From Wuchereria bancrofti (Eukaryota > Nematoda > Chromadorea > Rhabditida > Onchocercidae): DNA of 64,000 bases. The notes beneath the pieces were generated by a model. That model was not told the DNA's origin and made no database searches. It saw only the letters and a program-made list of their open reading frames with translations. Both the position numbers and the translations under genes were made by a program. Below, piece after piece: positions 41,601 through 51,300 of this stretch. Each line of letters starts with the position of its first letter. Positions within the stretch are counted from its first letter, which is position 1. Where the stretch lies: NCBI GenBank assembly GCA_005281725.1, contig SSBO01000008.1:2356001-2420000 (forward strand). Reading direction: 5' to 3'.

Positions 41601-44600
41601 GAAATTCCAAATGCCAGTTGTGAATTATCCGTTGCTGAGAAAAAGCTCAATGATGTTAATAAATTAGAAGAATCAATGAAAGAATTATACGAAATGAAAG
41701 AACAATTAACACCATTATTGAAGCCTGTTTTTACAGTTGAAAATTTCGATAATCGTTTATCAGATGTGAACAAAAATTTCCAACAATGGTACGATGAGCT
41801 TGTAAGAAAGAAGCAAGAATTGGAGGCTGAAAATAATCTGTCATGTTTGATCAATGATTTCAAGCAAACTCTTGTTAATGCCGAAAATGATTTTGAAAAG
41901 CTTGATGGAACGATGAATTCATTGAAGAATTTCAGAGATATGATTTTACCAATGGTAGTTGAAAAATCGGATCGTATTAGAGATCTAATACTGCCGGTAA
42001 AAACTGAAAATATTAAAGAGTTTTATGATGATGTCGATAAACTAACAGATCGATATAATGATTTATCAACACGTGTTAATGATAAATTGAATCATGCAAA
42101 GGAACAGGAGAATGTATTTGATGATATCCAACAACAGCTTGATGATATGGAACAAAAAGTTGATGATTTTCTCAACAAGTATATCACTTCACAAGATTTA
42201 TTAATTGCTATGGAAGATGTCGATCAATTGCATTCACTTCTGGATCAGATTCCGATATCAGCAATTGAAAATATCACTGAATGTGATCTCAAAGAGAATT
42301 TATTAAAGAAAGCAGATAATATAAAGAACAAAATCAAAAATTTACTTGTTCCATTGGAAAAAGATACGAAGAAGGAGCAAAAATTGATGCAAAATGTTCA
42401 TGAAATACTATGTGCAATAACATCAATTGGTGATGATGTTATTGCAGTTGATAACATAAATGAGCCATCAGAACAATTGATGAGCATTGGTGAATTAGCT
42501 GAAAATTTGCGAAAATTGAAAGGAAAAGTTGAAAAACTAGAAAGAAAATTACATAATCCGGAAGGGATGGTAAAACATGCATTAATAAGTGATAATCTTT
42601 ATGATCGTGTTATACAATTACAAAATGCACTTGATGATAAGAAAAAGAAATTAACCGATCGTGCCAAATTATATTCCACAACTGCGGCGATAGATTTGAT
42701 CAACAAAAATGTGAATGAAATGGAACAAATACCGTTGCAAACAGTTGAGGAACAAAATAGTGCATTAAATGAGCTTGAAGGAAAGAAACATGAACTTGAA
42801 AATTTGCTAAAAGATATTCCGATGAATGATGAAGGTAATAAGTTACGTGAGAATGGTAATAGATTACTGGCACAACTGAATGATAATATAAAACGGTTAA
42901 CTGATGCAGTTGGAGAAAAGGTTGCAGCATTAGCATCATTCAATGCAATTAAAGATGAAATTGAAACACAACTCTCATCAATGCCAAATGAAATTAATCC
43001 ATCTGAACTTGATCATCAACTATGTGATATAAATGTAAGTTTGTTATTTATAATATATATCACTTGTATTTTGGTGTAAATTCGACTTTAATATTCTCAC
43101 AGTAATGAAGAACAATTTATGTCTTTTCTTTAGATCGACGACCAGATTGTTTGAGAATGATTAGCAGCAAGTTATTTTAATTGTTTTTTGCGGGTGCTTC
43201 CGTTAAACTGGTTCAATCTTTTTATAGGCCGGTGTGCAGAAGCTTCAAGAATTGAGGGAAAGAATTTCACATGCTGGAGTCTCTGAATGTGATAGGGAAC
43301 AGTACGACAAGAGGATTGACCTTTTGTCGGGAATTGATGATGAGCTTTTGCAGCGTGCACAGGTATGGTTTCTTTGATCTCTATTGGCTATTTTGCAGAA
43401 AGGCAGTATTCGTTATAGGATTTACTTTTTTCTTTGTAATTAAGTTCATAGTTCTTATGAAAAAAAAGAATTCTTCCCTTGCAGCATTAAGCATTTTTTT
43501 GTGAGTAAAAGAGGAGGAAAGCGAGTTTTCAAATTTGCTTAATGCAGAAGAGGGTTTTATTAAATTCTCCTTTAGATAAAAGGAGATTGTTGCTTACTGT
43601 GCTATTAGTTGTTCACTGCTAATTGCGGAATGTAAGCTAACTAAAAAAACTATTTTCCGTCATATTTGCCGCATATTTGTATCTTCATGCGAGATCCACT
43701 TAATTAGTTATTGAATTAGTAATAGTGATTGAGTAATAGTGATGGTTCCTTTTATTAGATGTATGTTTGTGGAACACTATCATGGGAAGCTCTCATTTTA
43801 TTGTGTAACATTTCATCCTCGCTGAAAGAATGTGAAATATCTCGCAATATCTTTGTGCTTTTTTTAAAAATATTTGTGCTTTTTTAATAATATTTTTTAA
43901 GTGGGTTTGTGAAAAATTTTAGCATTGGTAGAGTTGTTTGTTAGCATTTTTTTTTTTTTTACTGATTGGACAGTGAGATTTTTATGAGATGAGTGAGGTT
44001 TTTAACTAAATTGTTCGCACTGTGATTGTCGTATTAAATGCAATTTTGAACAAGCATATTTCAGAAGGATCATGAATATTTTGATAAAACGCATGCCCAG
44101 TTGCTTGCGCATGAAGGGATATCTGCAGATTGTAAAACATTACACAGTGAGTTGGTAGAATGGATAAAGAATGGTCAAGAATTGTTGGAGGATTCAGAAG
44201 CTCTTCCAGAATCTTACGATTCTGTCGCAAAGGCATTTGACACTCTTGGTGAAAAGGTATTCGGTTTACGCAAGAATGAACCGAATATCGAACAGTCACT
44301 AGTTTTTCATCAGCTATGGGAACTAATTGACAAAGGCAGAAATCTGCAATTAGAATTGGCTAAACGTGCTCTTATGTGGGAAAATTTTGCAAAAGAACGT
44401 GACTCAGCAGTGGAAGAACTGAACGATGTACGCAGACAAATATGTGAAATTGAAGGGCGAGGAATGAGAAGATTTGATAAAATGCTTGATGATTTGGAAG
44501 CTTTAAAGGTTTTTTTTTTTCTTTTTTTCATATGATTGATTTAAGTTAATTATGATAAGGGTGGTGTACCACTTGGAAGTGCTTGACTTGCAAAAAATTT

Positions 44601-46987
44601 CTCAAGGCTTTCGTTGGTGTATTCTTTATCTTGCTATTTGATCTTGAACTAGTTTCAGAAATTTTCTTCTTAAACCACCGAATAACTAATTTGTTTCAGG
44701 CTCTCTGCCTGAGATGGTCGAGTTTCAGAAATTTTCTTCTTAAACCACCGAATAACTAATTTGTTTCAGGCTCTCTACCTGAGATGGTCGAGTTTCAGAA
44801 ATTTTCTTCTTAAACCACCGAATAACTAATTTGTTTCAGGCTCTCTACCTGAGATGGTCGAGTTTCAGAAATTTTCTTCTTAAACCACCGAATAACTAAT
44901 TTGTTTCAGGCTCTCTACCTGAGATGGTCGTTCCTTGCAGATTTACCATCACGACTACTGTCTTTGTGCTCACAGCTTCATCCACTAACCTATGCCCGAC
45001 GAGAGAGACAAGCATTTGTCAAGGAAGCAAGTGAACTTGAGAAAAAAATCGAGGTTTTTTTTTTTCTTCGTGTTCTTTTTGATCTGTTGAGCTTGGTGTA
45101 AAGTGATGGCAACTAAATTGGGTTTCCCTGATAAAATTCCATAATCGAATTGGCTCTTGAATGGCTCTTGAATGGCTTTTGAATGAATGATGACTTATAG
45201 GAAACCTTTATCGGTTATTATCTTCCAGTTGTCTTCGGAAATGCTGTTTTTAACAATTTGGAAATATCCTGAGTTTTAGGATTTGTTGGATTCTATGTCC
45301 GCCGAATTCCGAGTAAGAGAGGAAATTATGCATTCGTTACTCGTAATGTCAGACGAACTCAGCGATATCAAAAATGCAGTCGATAATCAGAACATATCAA
45401 CTTATCTACAAAAGGTCTTTTGATATGAAAAAATATTGTACCGAAAAGCTTTTTAAATAATGAAGTCCTTCTCGCTAAATACTAAATGTATTTAAAAAAA
45501 AAAAAAAAAAAAACTAAATGTAGAACTGAGTGAATCTTATAAGAAAAAAAAAACAGCTCGCTTAAATTTGTTAGATTTCGCCTTATGTTTCTATAGTAGT
45601 TGACATTACCATGTGTGTACTGCATAAAGAATATTTTGTGTTATATACGGGTTTCGAAAATACTACATTTTTAACTGAACTTTGATATCTTTTCGGTTTA
45701 TTTCCTTAACATCCGAAAAAAAAAAAACTACTACTTTGTTCTTACAAAAGAAAATCGTACTCATTTCAGGAGCTGCAGCAAAAGTTGAGAGGTATTCGGA
45801 CGCATTTGAAAACACTGGATGAAGATATCAGTAAGTACAACGCTAATAGAATCTTTCTGAATGAAGAAGAGGATATTACAACTAAACGTAATTTCGAACG
45901 ATTAGAAGAAATTGAAGAAAGACTAAAACGATTGCAACCTACGGATACTGAAGAATATGATATTGATGCAGCAGCAGAAGTACTAGCAGCTATATATCCG
46001 AATGACTATCCACGAGATGTACTGCGTGATCAGGGCATTCCATTTAATGATGATTTATATGATCTTAGCTCTAGTTCTGCTACTAGCGACGATGACGATT
46101 TGAGCAAATTCGAAACACCTGATGATGAAGTATGTCTTATGATTTAATAGAAATTCCCTCTGATCAGCTAAACTGACATGAGATTTAGCTTCGCTTATAT
46201 CGGTAAATAAAGAACGGCAATGGGCTAAATCACTGATGTAGTTCGGCAGTTAGAATTATGATTATGTCTGAGGGTCTAGAATTAAGGATTAAGTTTCAAG
46301 AGTCCATTAATGATGGGAATATAAGACACTATTTTCAAAAAAGTGATTTGATGAAAAAGACTTAGGTTTGATCCATGTATCCGTTTTTTTTCATTTTCAA
46401 GAAAAACATAAGCCATTAAAGAGCAGAAGCCATTAAAATGAGCCTTCGTCATATTTTATTTTTAACTCACAATATCGAAAGTAGTGATAAAGATGAGAAA
46501 AAGCCAAAAGGTTCATTGTATCAGTTACAGGTGATGCTAGAAGGAAGCGATGTAGAAAATGCCGTTGAGGCTTTTCCATCATCCGATGTCGCTGCACTTT
46601 CACCAATTCCCGATGACCCAACCCCGGGACGTATGCATTACGCACGACAACGTTCTCGTTGGAGACGTATACTTCGTACTGCATTACCTCTCCAGGTTTA
46701 TTTTTCATATCTATGAAGCAGAAATCTTCCTGAATGACGTAACTTATTTTTCAATTTTCAAGAAGATTCAGAGATAATATAATCAGGTATTCATTTTTTT
46801 GTAGTGGATGGAATCTTAAATGATCAATATCGTACTATTTTTTTTGCAGGCTATGCTTGTATTACTTCTTGGTGCAGCATGTCTTGTACCACACTGTGAT
46901 GATGAAAGTTGTTGCCAGTTGCTCAATAATTTCGCACGAGGTTTTGATCCATCCTTAGAATTCGTGAATGGACCGCCACCTTTTTAA
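10284..46987 (+). CDS. anc-1: ANC-1/nesprin-type giant KASH protein (nuclear and organelle anchor)
   Basis: Order of parts: tandem CH domains (12686-16752), spectrin-like/coiled-coil rod (17333-46129), KASH peptide (46498-46987). Exon starts to ends, early part: 10284-10327, 11581-11626, 12686-12747, 14872-14967, 15394-15570, 15692-15879, 16169-16310, 16507-16752, 17333-17442, 17511-17700 (frameshift), 18924-19113, 19339-19617, 19770-19842, 20262-20401, 20522-20707, 20990-21217, 21437-21643, 21860-22012, 22509-22556, 23892-24404. Later exons are listed under the parts below. About 4,830 codons as assembled. In C. elegans ANC-1 binds actin and the SUN protein UNC-84 to anchor nuclei, mitochondria and ER in the syncytial hypodermis. 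CH1, CH2 and KASH in one gene, with a repeated helical rod, make the assignment secure. The protein may start at MSSPCC in exon 11581; exon 10284 is open in the same frame and may be coding or 5' UTR. Further 5' exons cannot be excluded. Confidence 0.95.
11069..11096. repeat. (GT)n microsatellite
   Basis: Near-pure GT dinucleotide run of about 28 bases within the intron between exons 10284-10327 and 11581-11626. Confidence 0.9.
12686..16752 (+). other. anc-1: Tandem calponin-homology (actin-binding) domains
   Basis: CH1 spans exons 12686-12747, 14872-14967, 15394-15570. It opens with KMQKKTFTKWVNYHLE, continues LVEDLFEDLRDGVLLCHLIE and closes with NPRIICGLIWQIILHFQ. A linker containing TSRIGNGNSPVIKSPHQLR leads into CH2 (15692-15879, 16169-16310, 16507-16752). 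CH2 carries VLRWVNAQLA, DKSWRDGIAFNALIHRIKPE and LLDVEDMLYDKSDKRSVITY. This is the type 1 + type 2 CH pair of alpha-actinin, spectrin and nesprin, which binds F-actin. All six exons join in phase. Introns are long at the 5' side (2.1 kb before exon 14872), where the promoter-proximal part of the gene lies. Confidence 0.95.
14646..14846 (+). repeat. Tandem duplication of about 100 bases before a CH1 exon
   Basis: 14646-14750 and 14751-14846 are two diverged copies of one segment (caatacgctgaagtgaaatg... and caatactctgaagtgaaatt..., each ending attaattcaa). They stand immediately upstream of the acceptor of exon 14872. A second, nearly perfect 24-base duplication (ataaataatgtcacaagcaa) lies at 14015-14061 in the same intron. 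Confidence 0.85.
17511..17700 (+). other. anc-1: Rod exon with an apparent one-base frameshift
   Basis: The exon enters in phase (AG|T from the exon ending 17442) and reads SSRAWKKGWLQKIDTF through HRGFTKLTE, then hits TGA at 17665. One base further on the +1 frame reads LEVRAVVAEKTF and reaches a GTATAC donor at 17701 that ends in exactly the phase needed by exon 18924 (T|TGG AAA AGG: WKRIGDLLEDWSHSLE). Removing one A from the run at 17657-17659 would restore a continuous helical frame. No other donor in the exon gives the required phase. A homopolymer-length assembly error is more likely than a true null allele, because the gene is intact on both sides. Confidence 0.75.
18924..34536 (+). 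other. anc-1: Unique spectrin-like/coiled-coil rod segment
   Basis: Between CH2 and the repeat array about 28 exons encode helical, Glu/Lys/Leu-rich sequence with spectrin-like Trp positions (LPEKLSELAQWLCTAEQMI; LAAFIKWIDLMEEDLNRAE; ITKWIPWKEELNQ). Exons after 24404: 27016-27207, 27887-28029, 28135-28306, 28471-28623, 28876-29010, 29255-29344, 29620-29637 (18-base microexon), 29757-29969, 30680-30918, 31275-31488, 31820-31918, 32570-32737, 33067-33195, 33678-33809, 34029-34208, 34387-34536. All join in phase. The largest intron (24405-27015) holds GA and T-run sequence and no nested gene I can support. The rod separates the actin-binding and membrane ends of the molecule. Confidence 0.85.
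34646..34912 (+). other. anc-1: Chimeric entry exon of the repeat array
   Basis: Its 3' part (from 34754) is nearly identical to the 3' part of exon 39384-40031. Its 5' part reads ENMVQSELAQLGKEESEKE and does not match that exon. It resembles the start of the following repeat exon (MKMMQSELAELEEKI, from 35266). The exon looks like a fusion of two repeat-exon fragments made when the array was founded or edited. 89 codons, in phase with its neighbours. Confidence 0.8.
34754..39872 (+). repeat. anc-1: Nesprin-type rod tandem repeat, unit 1 (contains the assembly gap)
   Basis: The unit covers the end of exon 34646-34912 and exons 35266-35883, 36023-38158 (a single 712-codon exon), 38276-38407, 38486-38923, 39016-39297 and the start of 39384-40031. 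The offset to unit 2 is 4,876 bp downstream of the gap and 5,119 bp upstream of it. The 243-base difference is exactly the N-run and T-run discrepancy. One period codes for 1,418 residues of acidic coiled coil (for example ELKNELGKVSDILEELKEK). The first ~3.2 kb is almost identical to unit 2, introns included. Confidence 0.95.
34963..35186. other. Assembly gap of 224 N inside an intronic T-run
   Basis: The gap is flanked by 18 T on each side. In unit 2 the same intron (40032-40141) has one run of 17 T (40064-40080) between the same flanking words (aatatgaac and gcattttgta). The gap is therefore not 224 bp of known sequence: it may be just the homopolymer, or it may hide any whole number of 4,876-bp units. 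Confidence 0.95.
39873..43049 (+). repeat. anc-1: Nesprin-type rod tandem repeat, unit 2 (partial)
   Basis: It covers the end of exon 39384-40031 and exons 40142-40759 and 40899-43034, with identical introns. Against unit 1 I see only three substitutions by eye: 34807/39926 (G/A, silent), 38098/42974 (T/C, silent) and 38127/43003 (T/C, Phe to Ser). Similarity stops sharply 15 bases into the next intron (gtaagtttgttattt shared, then unrelated). The sharp edge together with identical introns indicates recent duplication or ongoing gene conversion. Confidence 0.95.
43228..46129 (+). other. anc-1: Diverged final repeat unit and acidic tail of the rod
   Basis: Exons 43228-43362, 44065-44508, 44910-45053, 45280-45414, 45770-46129, all in phase. 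Exon 44065-44508 aligns along its whole length with repeat exon 38486-38923 (for example LHSELVEWIKNGQELLEDSEA against LCDELNALIKEGQEVLNDAEA). Exon 44910-45053 aligns with the start of 39016-39297 (both contain QLHPL). These are an old, no longer homogenised copy at the edge of the array. The last exon turns acidic and Ser/Asp-rich (LYDLSSSSATSDDDDLSKF) before the membrane end. Confidence 0.85.
44651..44930 (+). repeat. Four 70-bp tandem units, each with a splice acceptor and exon start
   Basis: Units 44651-44720, 44721-44790, 44791-44860, 44861-44930. Each holds the intron end (cgaataactaatttgtttcag) and the first 21 bases of the following exon. Units 2-4 are identical; unit 1 differs by one base (G at 44707 instead of A). 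Only the fourth acceptor (exon start 44910) opens into the rod frame. Splicing to any of the first three reads through the next unit and meets TAA after about 20 codons. See findings. Confidence 0.95.
46498..46987 (+). other. anc-1: KASH domain (nuclear-envelope targeting, SUN-binding)
   Basis: Exons 46498-46695 and 46850-46987. The basic neck RSRWRRILRTALPLQ leads into one hydrophobic segment (AMLVLLLGAACLVP), then a 30-residue lumenal tail with NNFARGFDPSLEF and the terminus NGPPPF. This is the classic nesprin KASH signature, inserted in the outer nuclear membrane and bound in the perinuclear space by a SUN trimer. A Cys stands 23 residues before the C-terminal residue, where KASH1/2 form a disulfide with SUN. 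The exon start is uncertain: phase 0 is required, and the only AGs giving it (GATGAG at 46497 and AAAAAG just after) are weak. The second exon's acceptor (TTTTGCAG) is strong. Confidence 0.95.
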
Positions 46988-46993
46988 CGAATT

Positions 46994-47070
46994 CATGTTA
47001 TCGCCAATATTCTTTATCGCCAACATGTTATCGCCAACAGGCTCATTCACTGTTATCGCCAATATTCTGT
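46994..47070 (+). repeat. Short dispersed tandem word in the 3' UTR
   Basis: The word tgttatcgccaa occurs three times between 46997 and 47065 (plus a truncated ttatcgccaac), starting ten bases after the stop of the giant gene. Non-coding. Confidence 0.8.
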
Positions 47071-47246
47071 TGAAAAATAGAAACTGGATGTTTCACCCCT
47101 GTTTTTTCTTTTTTCTTTTTTTGTTGTCGATTTATACATTTGAAGAGAAAAAAAATCCATGTAATTTATTTGTTCGTATTTTTTCACGTTGTGCTATCTT
47201 GTTTAAAAGTAAATACTGAACAAATTAATTATGCTTCAACTTTTAA

Positions 47247-47252
47247 AATAAA
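47247..47252 (+). terminator. Candidate poly(A) signal of the nesprin-type gene
   Basis: AATAAA, 260 bases downstream of the KASH stop codon and the first good hexamer on the + strand. The 3' UTR length is plausible for a nematode; the cleavage site is not determined. Confidence 0.45.
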
Positions 47253-48362
47253 ATGTTAATCGTTGGACATGGATTATTTCAAGATAAACCCATTTCATAT
47301 ATATATATATATATACATACTGAAGAGTTACAGCATAATGAAGTATGGTAAACCTAGACTCTCGAGAATATCCTGTGCCATTAATACCTTACTTTCATGC
47401 AATTCCTTTGTTTGGCCCAACATACTTCTCTGTCATTCAGTCCTTAGTCCCCATAACTTCCCAACCGTAGCACAAATTGATTTATGTTTAGCATTAGCAA
47501 AATTTCTGAAATGTTTACGGAACTTTATCGATAACACACAACAAAAGTAATGGTGATTTCCTTGTAAGCAATACAGTAGCACCAAAAAGTAAGGATAAAA
47601 CATATGTTTGGAGACAAATTCAAACAGCTTAAAAAATTTTTAGGAACAAAATGAAATAATTTTTTGGAGGGAAAGAAGTACGTTAAAATGGAAAACAAAC
47701 AACAAATATATTAAGGGTAGTGGTTTTTTTAATCTAATTATAAAGCAGAGTAATTTGAATTTCTTCAAATAAACTTTACAAGAAATTTATGAACATATGT
47801 TATGCTGTAGTAATCAAAGGAAAACTTTTCAGCAGGAACCGCACGGGCAATCTGATCCTGAATAGAAATAGTAGCTTCTCAGTAGTAGAAGGAATAATAC
47901 CTAAAATCAGATAATCTCCAAAATACAAGTGATTAATTCTATCCAATGATTTTCTTCAGCAATATACCGAAAACTTCCTCAAAAGCATGAAAAAAAAAAT
48001 GATCGATTTCTGAATATCCTTGTCGATTACTTTTTAATGAAACCTCATCAATTCATATTTCAATCTGCTATGATGCACATATTCCAGTCCAATATGTATA
48101 TAATTTTGAAAATAAGTGAAAACTGGAAAAGTCAAATAAATATCTGTGATACCAAACAAAAACTATTTCAGGAAATTCCATTTCAGTCGAAAGTATAGTA
48201 AGAAAAATCATATAATTTTGGAGATTTGTAAACTTATATAAATACAATGTAAAGTGAAAAAATGAGAAAGCATAAACAATTTGATATTTTTTTAAGTTAC
48301 CAACATTTTTCTCTTTTTTTTTTTGAATGAAATTTCTTGTAAATTGTGTAAATTATAAATAT

Positions 48363-51300
48363 TTAAGGTACATTAGCACGCTGGGTACGTTCAATTTCGA
48401 GTTCGTATATGACTGCAGTCGTTTTGGAATCCAAATATCCGGCAGCTGAACGTAGTTCCAACAATTGCATTCGATCGTAACGCTGCTTGCTTACTTTTAT
48501 TTCTGTCACATCGCCACTACCAGCTGTGGCATTGTTTAATTGAGTCAAATTTGGCGTACTACCTGTTTTACCAGAAGAACGCCATTGCACATTGCTAGTA
48601 CTTACCGGTGAGATATCACAGCTAGAAATAAAGATAATAGCTAGAAATGTAACAACTAATGACAAGAAATAATTTAAAATAACGCAGTATTTTAGCATCA
48701 TGCTAAAATAATTTAACAAATTAAATTATCTCTACAGAACTGCTCACAATTTAGGATACATTTCATAGAAATTGCATGTGAAAGAGTAGAAAGATTAGTT
48801 CATTCATCTCAAAAATAACTTCCTCTTCGTTTCTCATCTATTTATAAATGTATAATTTCAGCAACCTTCTGTTGTTCATCTACTATTAAATCAAAAAATA
48901 ATTCCAGCCAATAATAACAAACTTAGCAATTTGGCGATTTGATGAGGACTGCAGTGGCATTGATTTTCTTCTTTCTTTGCGCTGTTCACGTTCTTCAGCT
49001 GATATTCGCGAATGATTTCGGCCAACTCTTGTTAAATATTCACTCAGAGCTGCTTGCGCTGCCTGTAGTATTAGAACTAGAAAATAAGATGAAAATTCGG
49101 ATAATCCGCAGAATTGTAAGTTTGAAATTTGCAAAAGACAAAGAATAGTATCAGAAACAATAAAAATTAATAGCAGGCGGTTCAATTAGTAAGTGAAACA
49201 AAAAACAGACATACTTATATTAATACGGAATTAGTTCAACTTTATAGTATGTTTATTAAAATTTTAATAAAAAAATAACCTGAAGTACTTGTGGATCGGC
49301 ACATGACAGTTTCAAAGTGCCATCTTGTGTCGTTTCGATTGATATCCCAACATCATCATCATCATCATTGTCATCAACTTCTGCATCATTTGCTTCAGTC
49401 TAGAATACATTTTTAGTTTATCAGAAATCAGATCATGATTTATCACCTACACAAGAAAATGATGATTAAAATAGCATTATAAAACGTCAGTAAGACATCC
49501 AATATATTAATAATAATCAGAAAAATAATAGATAAAGCCAAAGTTGCATGTTTTGACCAAAAAAAAAAAATACTTGAAAAAGCAAAATGGACAACTATCA
49601 TTTTCTGAGTTAAGTGAAATCAAAAGATGTGCAAAGCTAGCTTGAATGACAAATATATTATAATAAAAATAAATGACAAATATATTATAGCAAAAAAAAA
49701 ACAACTTTCATTAGAAATACGTCCAAAAATTCTACAAACAATATTTGTGACTATAAAATGAAACAAATAAATGAAAAAATAAATGGATACTCGATTGGGT
49801 GAAATATTTCGACGGATTGTTTGCTCGATGAGACGTTTCGCATAATCAATCGATTCTTGATTAGCACCAGTTATTGTCAATGTACGATCCTTACATTTGG
49901 AATCAACTTTTTGAAACGATATTACCGTTTTGCTTAATTCTTCCACTACTGCTACACGTCGACCTTTCACACCCATTACTGCAAAGTTACATTTCAATTC
50001 AAAAATTCTAACTTGAGTTCCATTTTTTTTTTTTTAATATTAGCTACTCTGTTAAGTGTCTTAGAGATAAAAGAAGAAAAAAAAACCAATTGGATTAGAC
50101 CGTATCCCATATAATACTGACATATAATTTAGTAATTTCAAATTATGCCAACCTCTATTATACAATGACCTGGATTTTCTGTAATAATTAGTTCGATGAC
50201 ATTTTCAGCATATGAAAATGACAAAAATTTGGAAATATGATGTATGGAAAAATAAAATTTTGAGTTACGATAAATTGGTTCAATTAAAATCAAACTTTTC
50301 GACAAGATTGACTCACTTTTGCCAGAATCACTATTACGTATCACCATTTCCTCGCGTAATTGTGGAACACGATTTTGTGGTGTTTTTGCTTTCAGTTTTG
50401 TTTGTTGCAGTTGTTTGTTAGCTTTCGCCCAAGCTTCTACATCAACTGGTGTTAACTGAGGCAAAATATTACCGGATGGTACAACTCCGGGAGCTATTAT
50501 TGGTCGAGCCCATCCACCTAGATAAATAATGAAATTAAACTACATCTTAAATTGTTATTAATTATATCTTATTAATTAAATCTTAATACCTGAAGTGAAG
50601 CTTTTTCTTTCTTCGTTTCTTTATTCTTCTTAAGTCAGTATTCTTATTATCTACTGTTTTGGTAACAGTTTAAAGATAAATAAATAAGCAAATTAAACTA
50701 CAATTTAAATTGTTATTAATTATATAGTTAACTCGATAATTTTTCTCAACTCATCATTCATTACTCTATTGTTAGTGCATGAATATAAATTAACTTCAAC
50801 AACTATAAAAAAATTCAAATAAATAAAAATCATGCTAATTTTCATGGGAATAAAAATAAAAAAACAAACTAGCAGCAGCAGCGGGTATCAAATAGAAACT
50901 TGCTGGTGGCTGTGGAGTGATTACTGGATTGTTTACATCACTTCCAACATAAAGCGGTGGTGTAGGACCACCAAAATTACCAAATGGATTTAACGGGATT
51001 GTGCCGAACGGTGGGGCACTTATTGGTGCAGGATCTGTAAATAATTAATGAGAATTTCAAGCATGTAAACAAAAGAAATACATGAAAGGACAAGAATTCA
51101 TTCAAATGATAAACCACTTACTGATATCGATATTCTCATTCTTATAGTATTTATAACAAATTTTTTTTTCTCTCTGTTATCATCATATTAAGACTGCTGT
51201 TAAAGTAATTATCATAAGTCTCTTATCACTTTTATCTTCTTAACTAGCCTTAATTATCAACTTTCCATTTACCAAATATTTTCCGAAGCACTATTAATAT

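Larger units (their letters stand above)
46988..48362. other. Convergent intergenic interval
   Basis: The giant + strand gene and the - strand Mextli-type gene end towards each other here. Apart from the 3' UTR word repeat, a (TA)n tract near 47299-47315 and the poly(A) signal, I see only AT-rich sequence without coding character. Confidence 0.6.
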
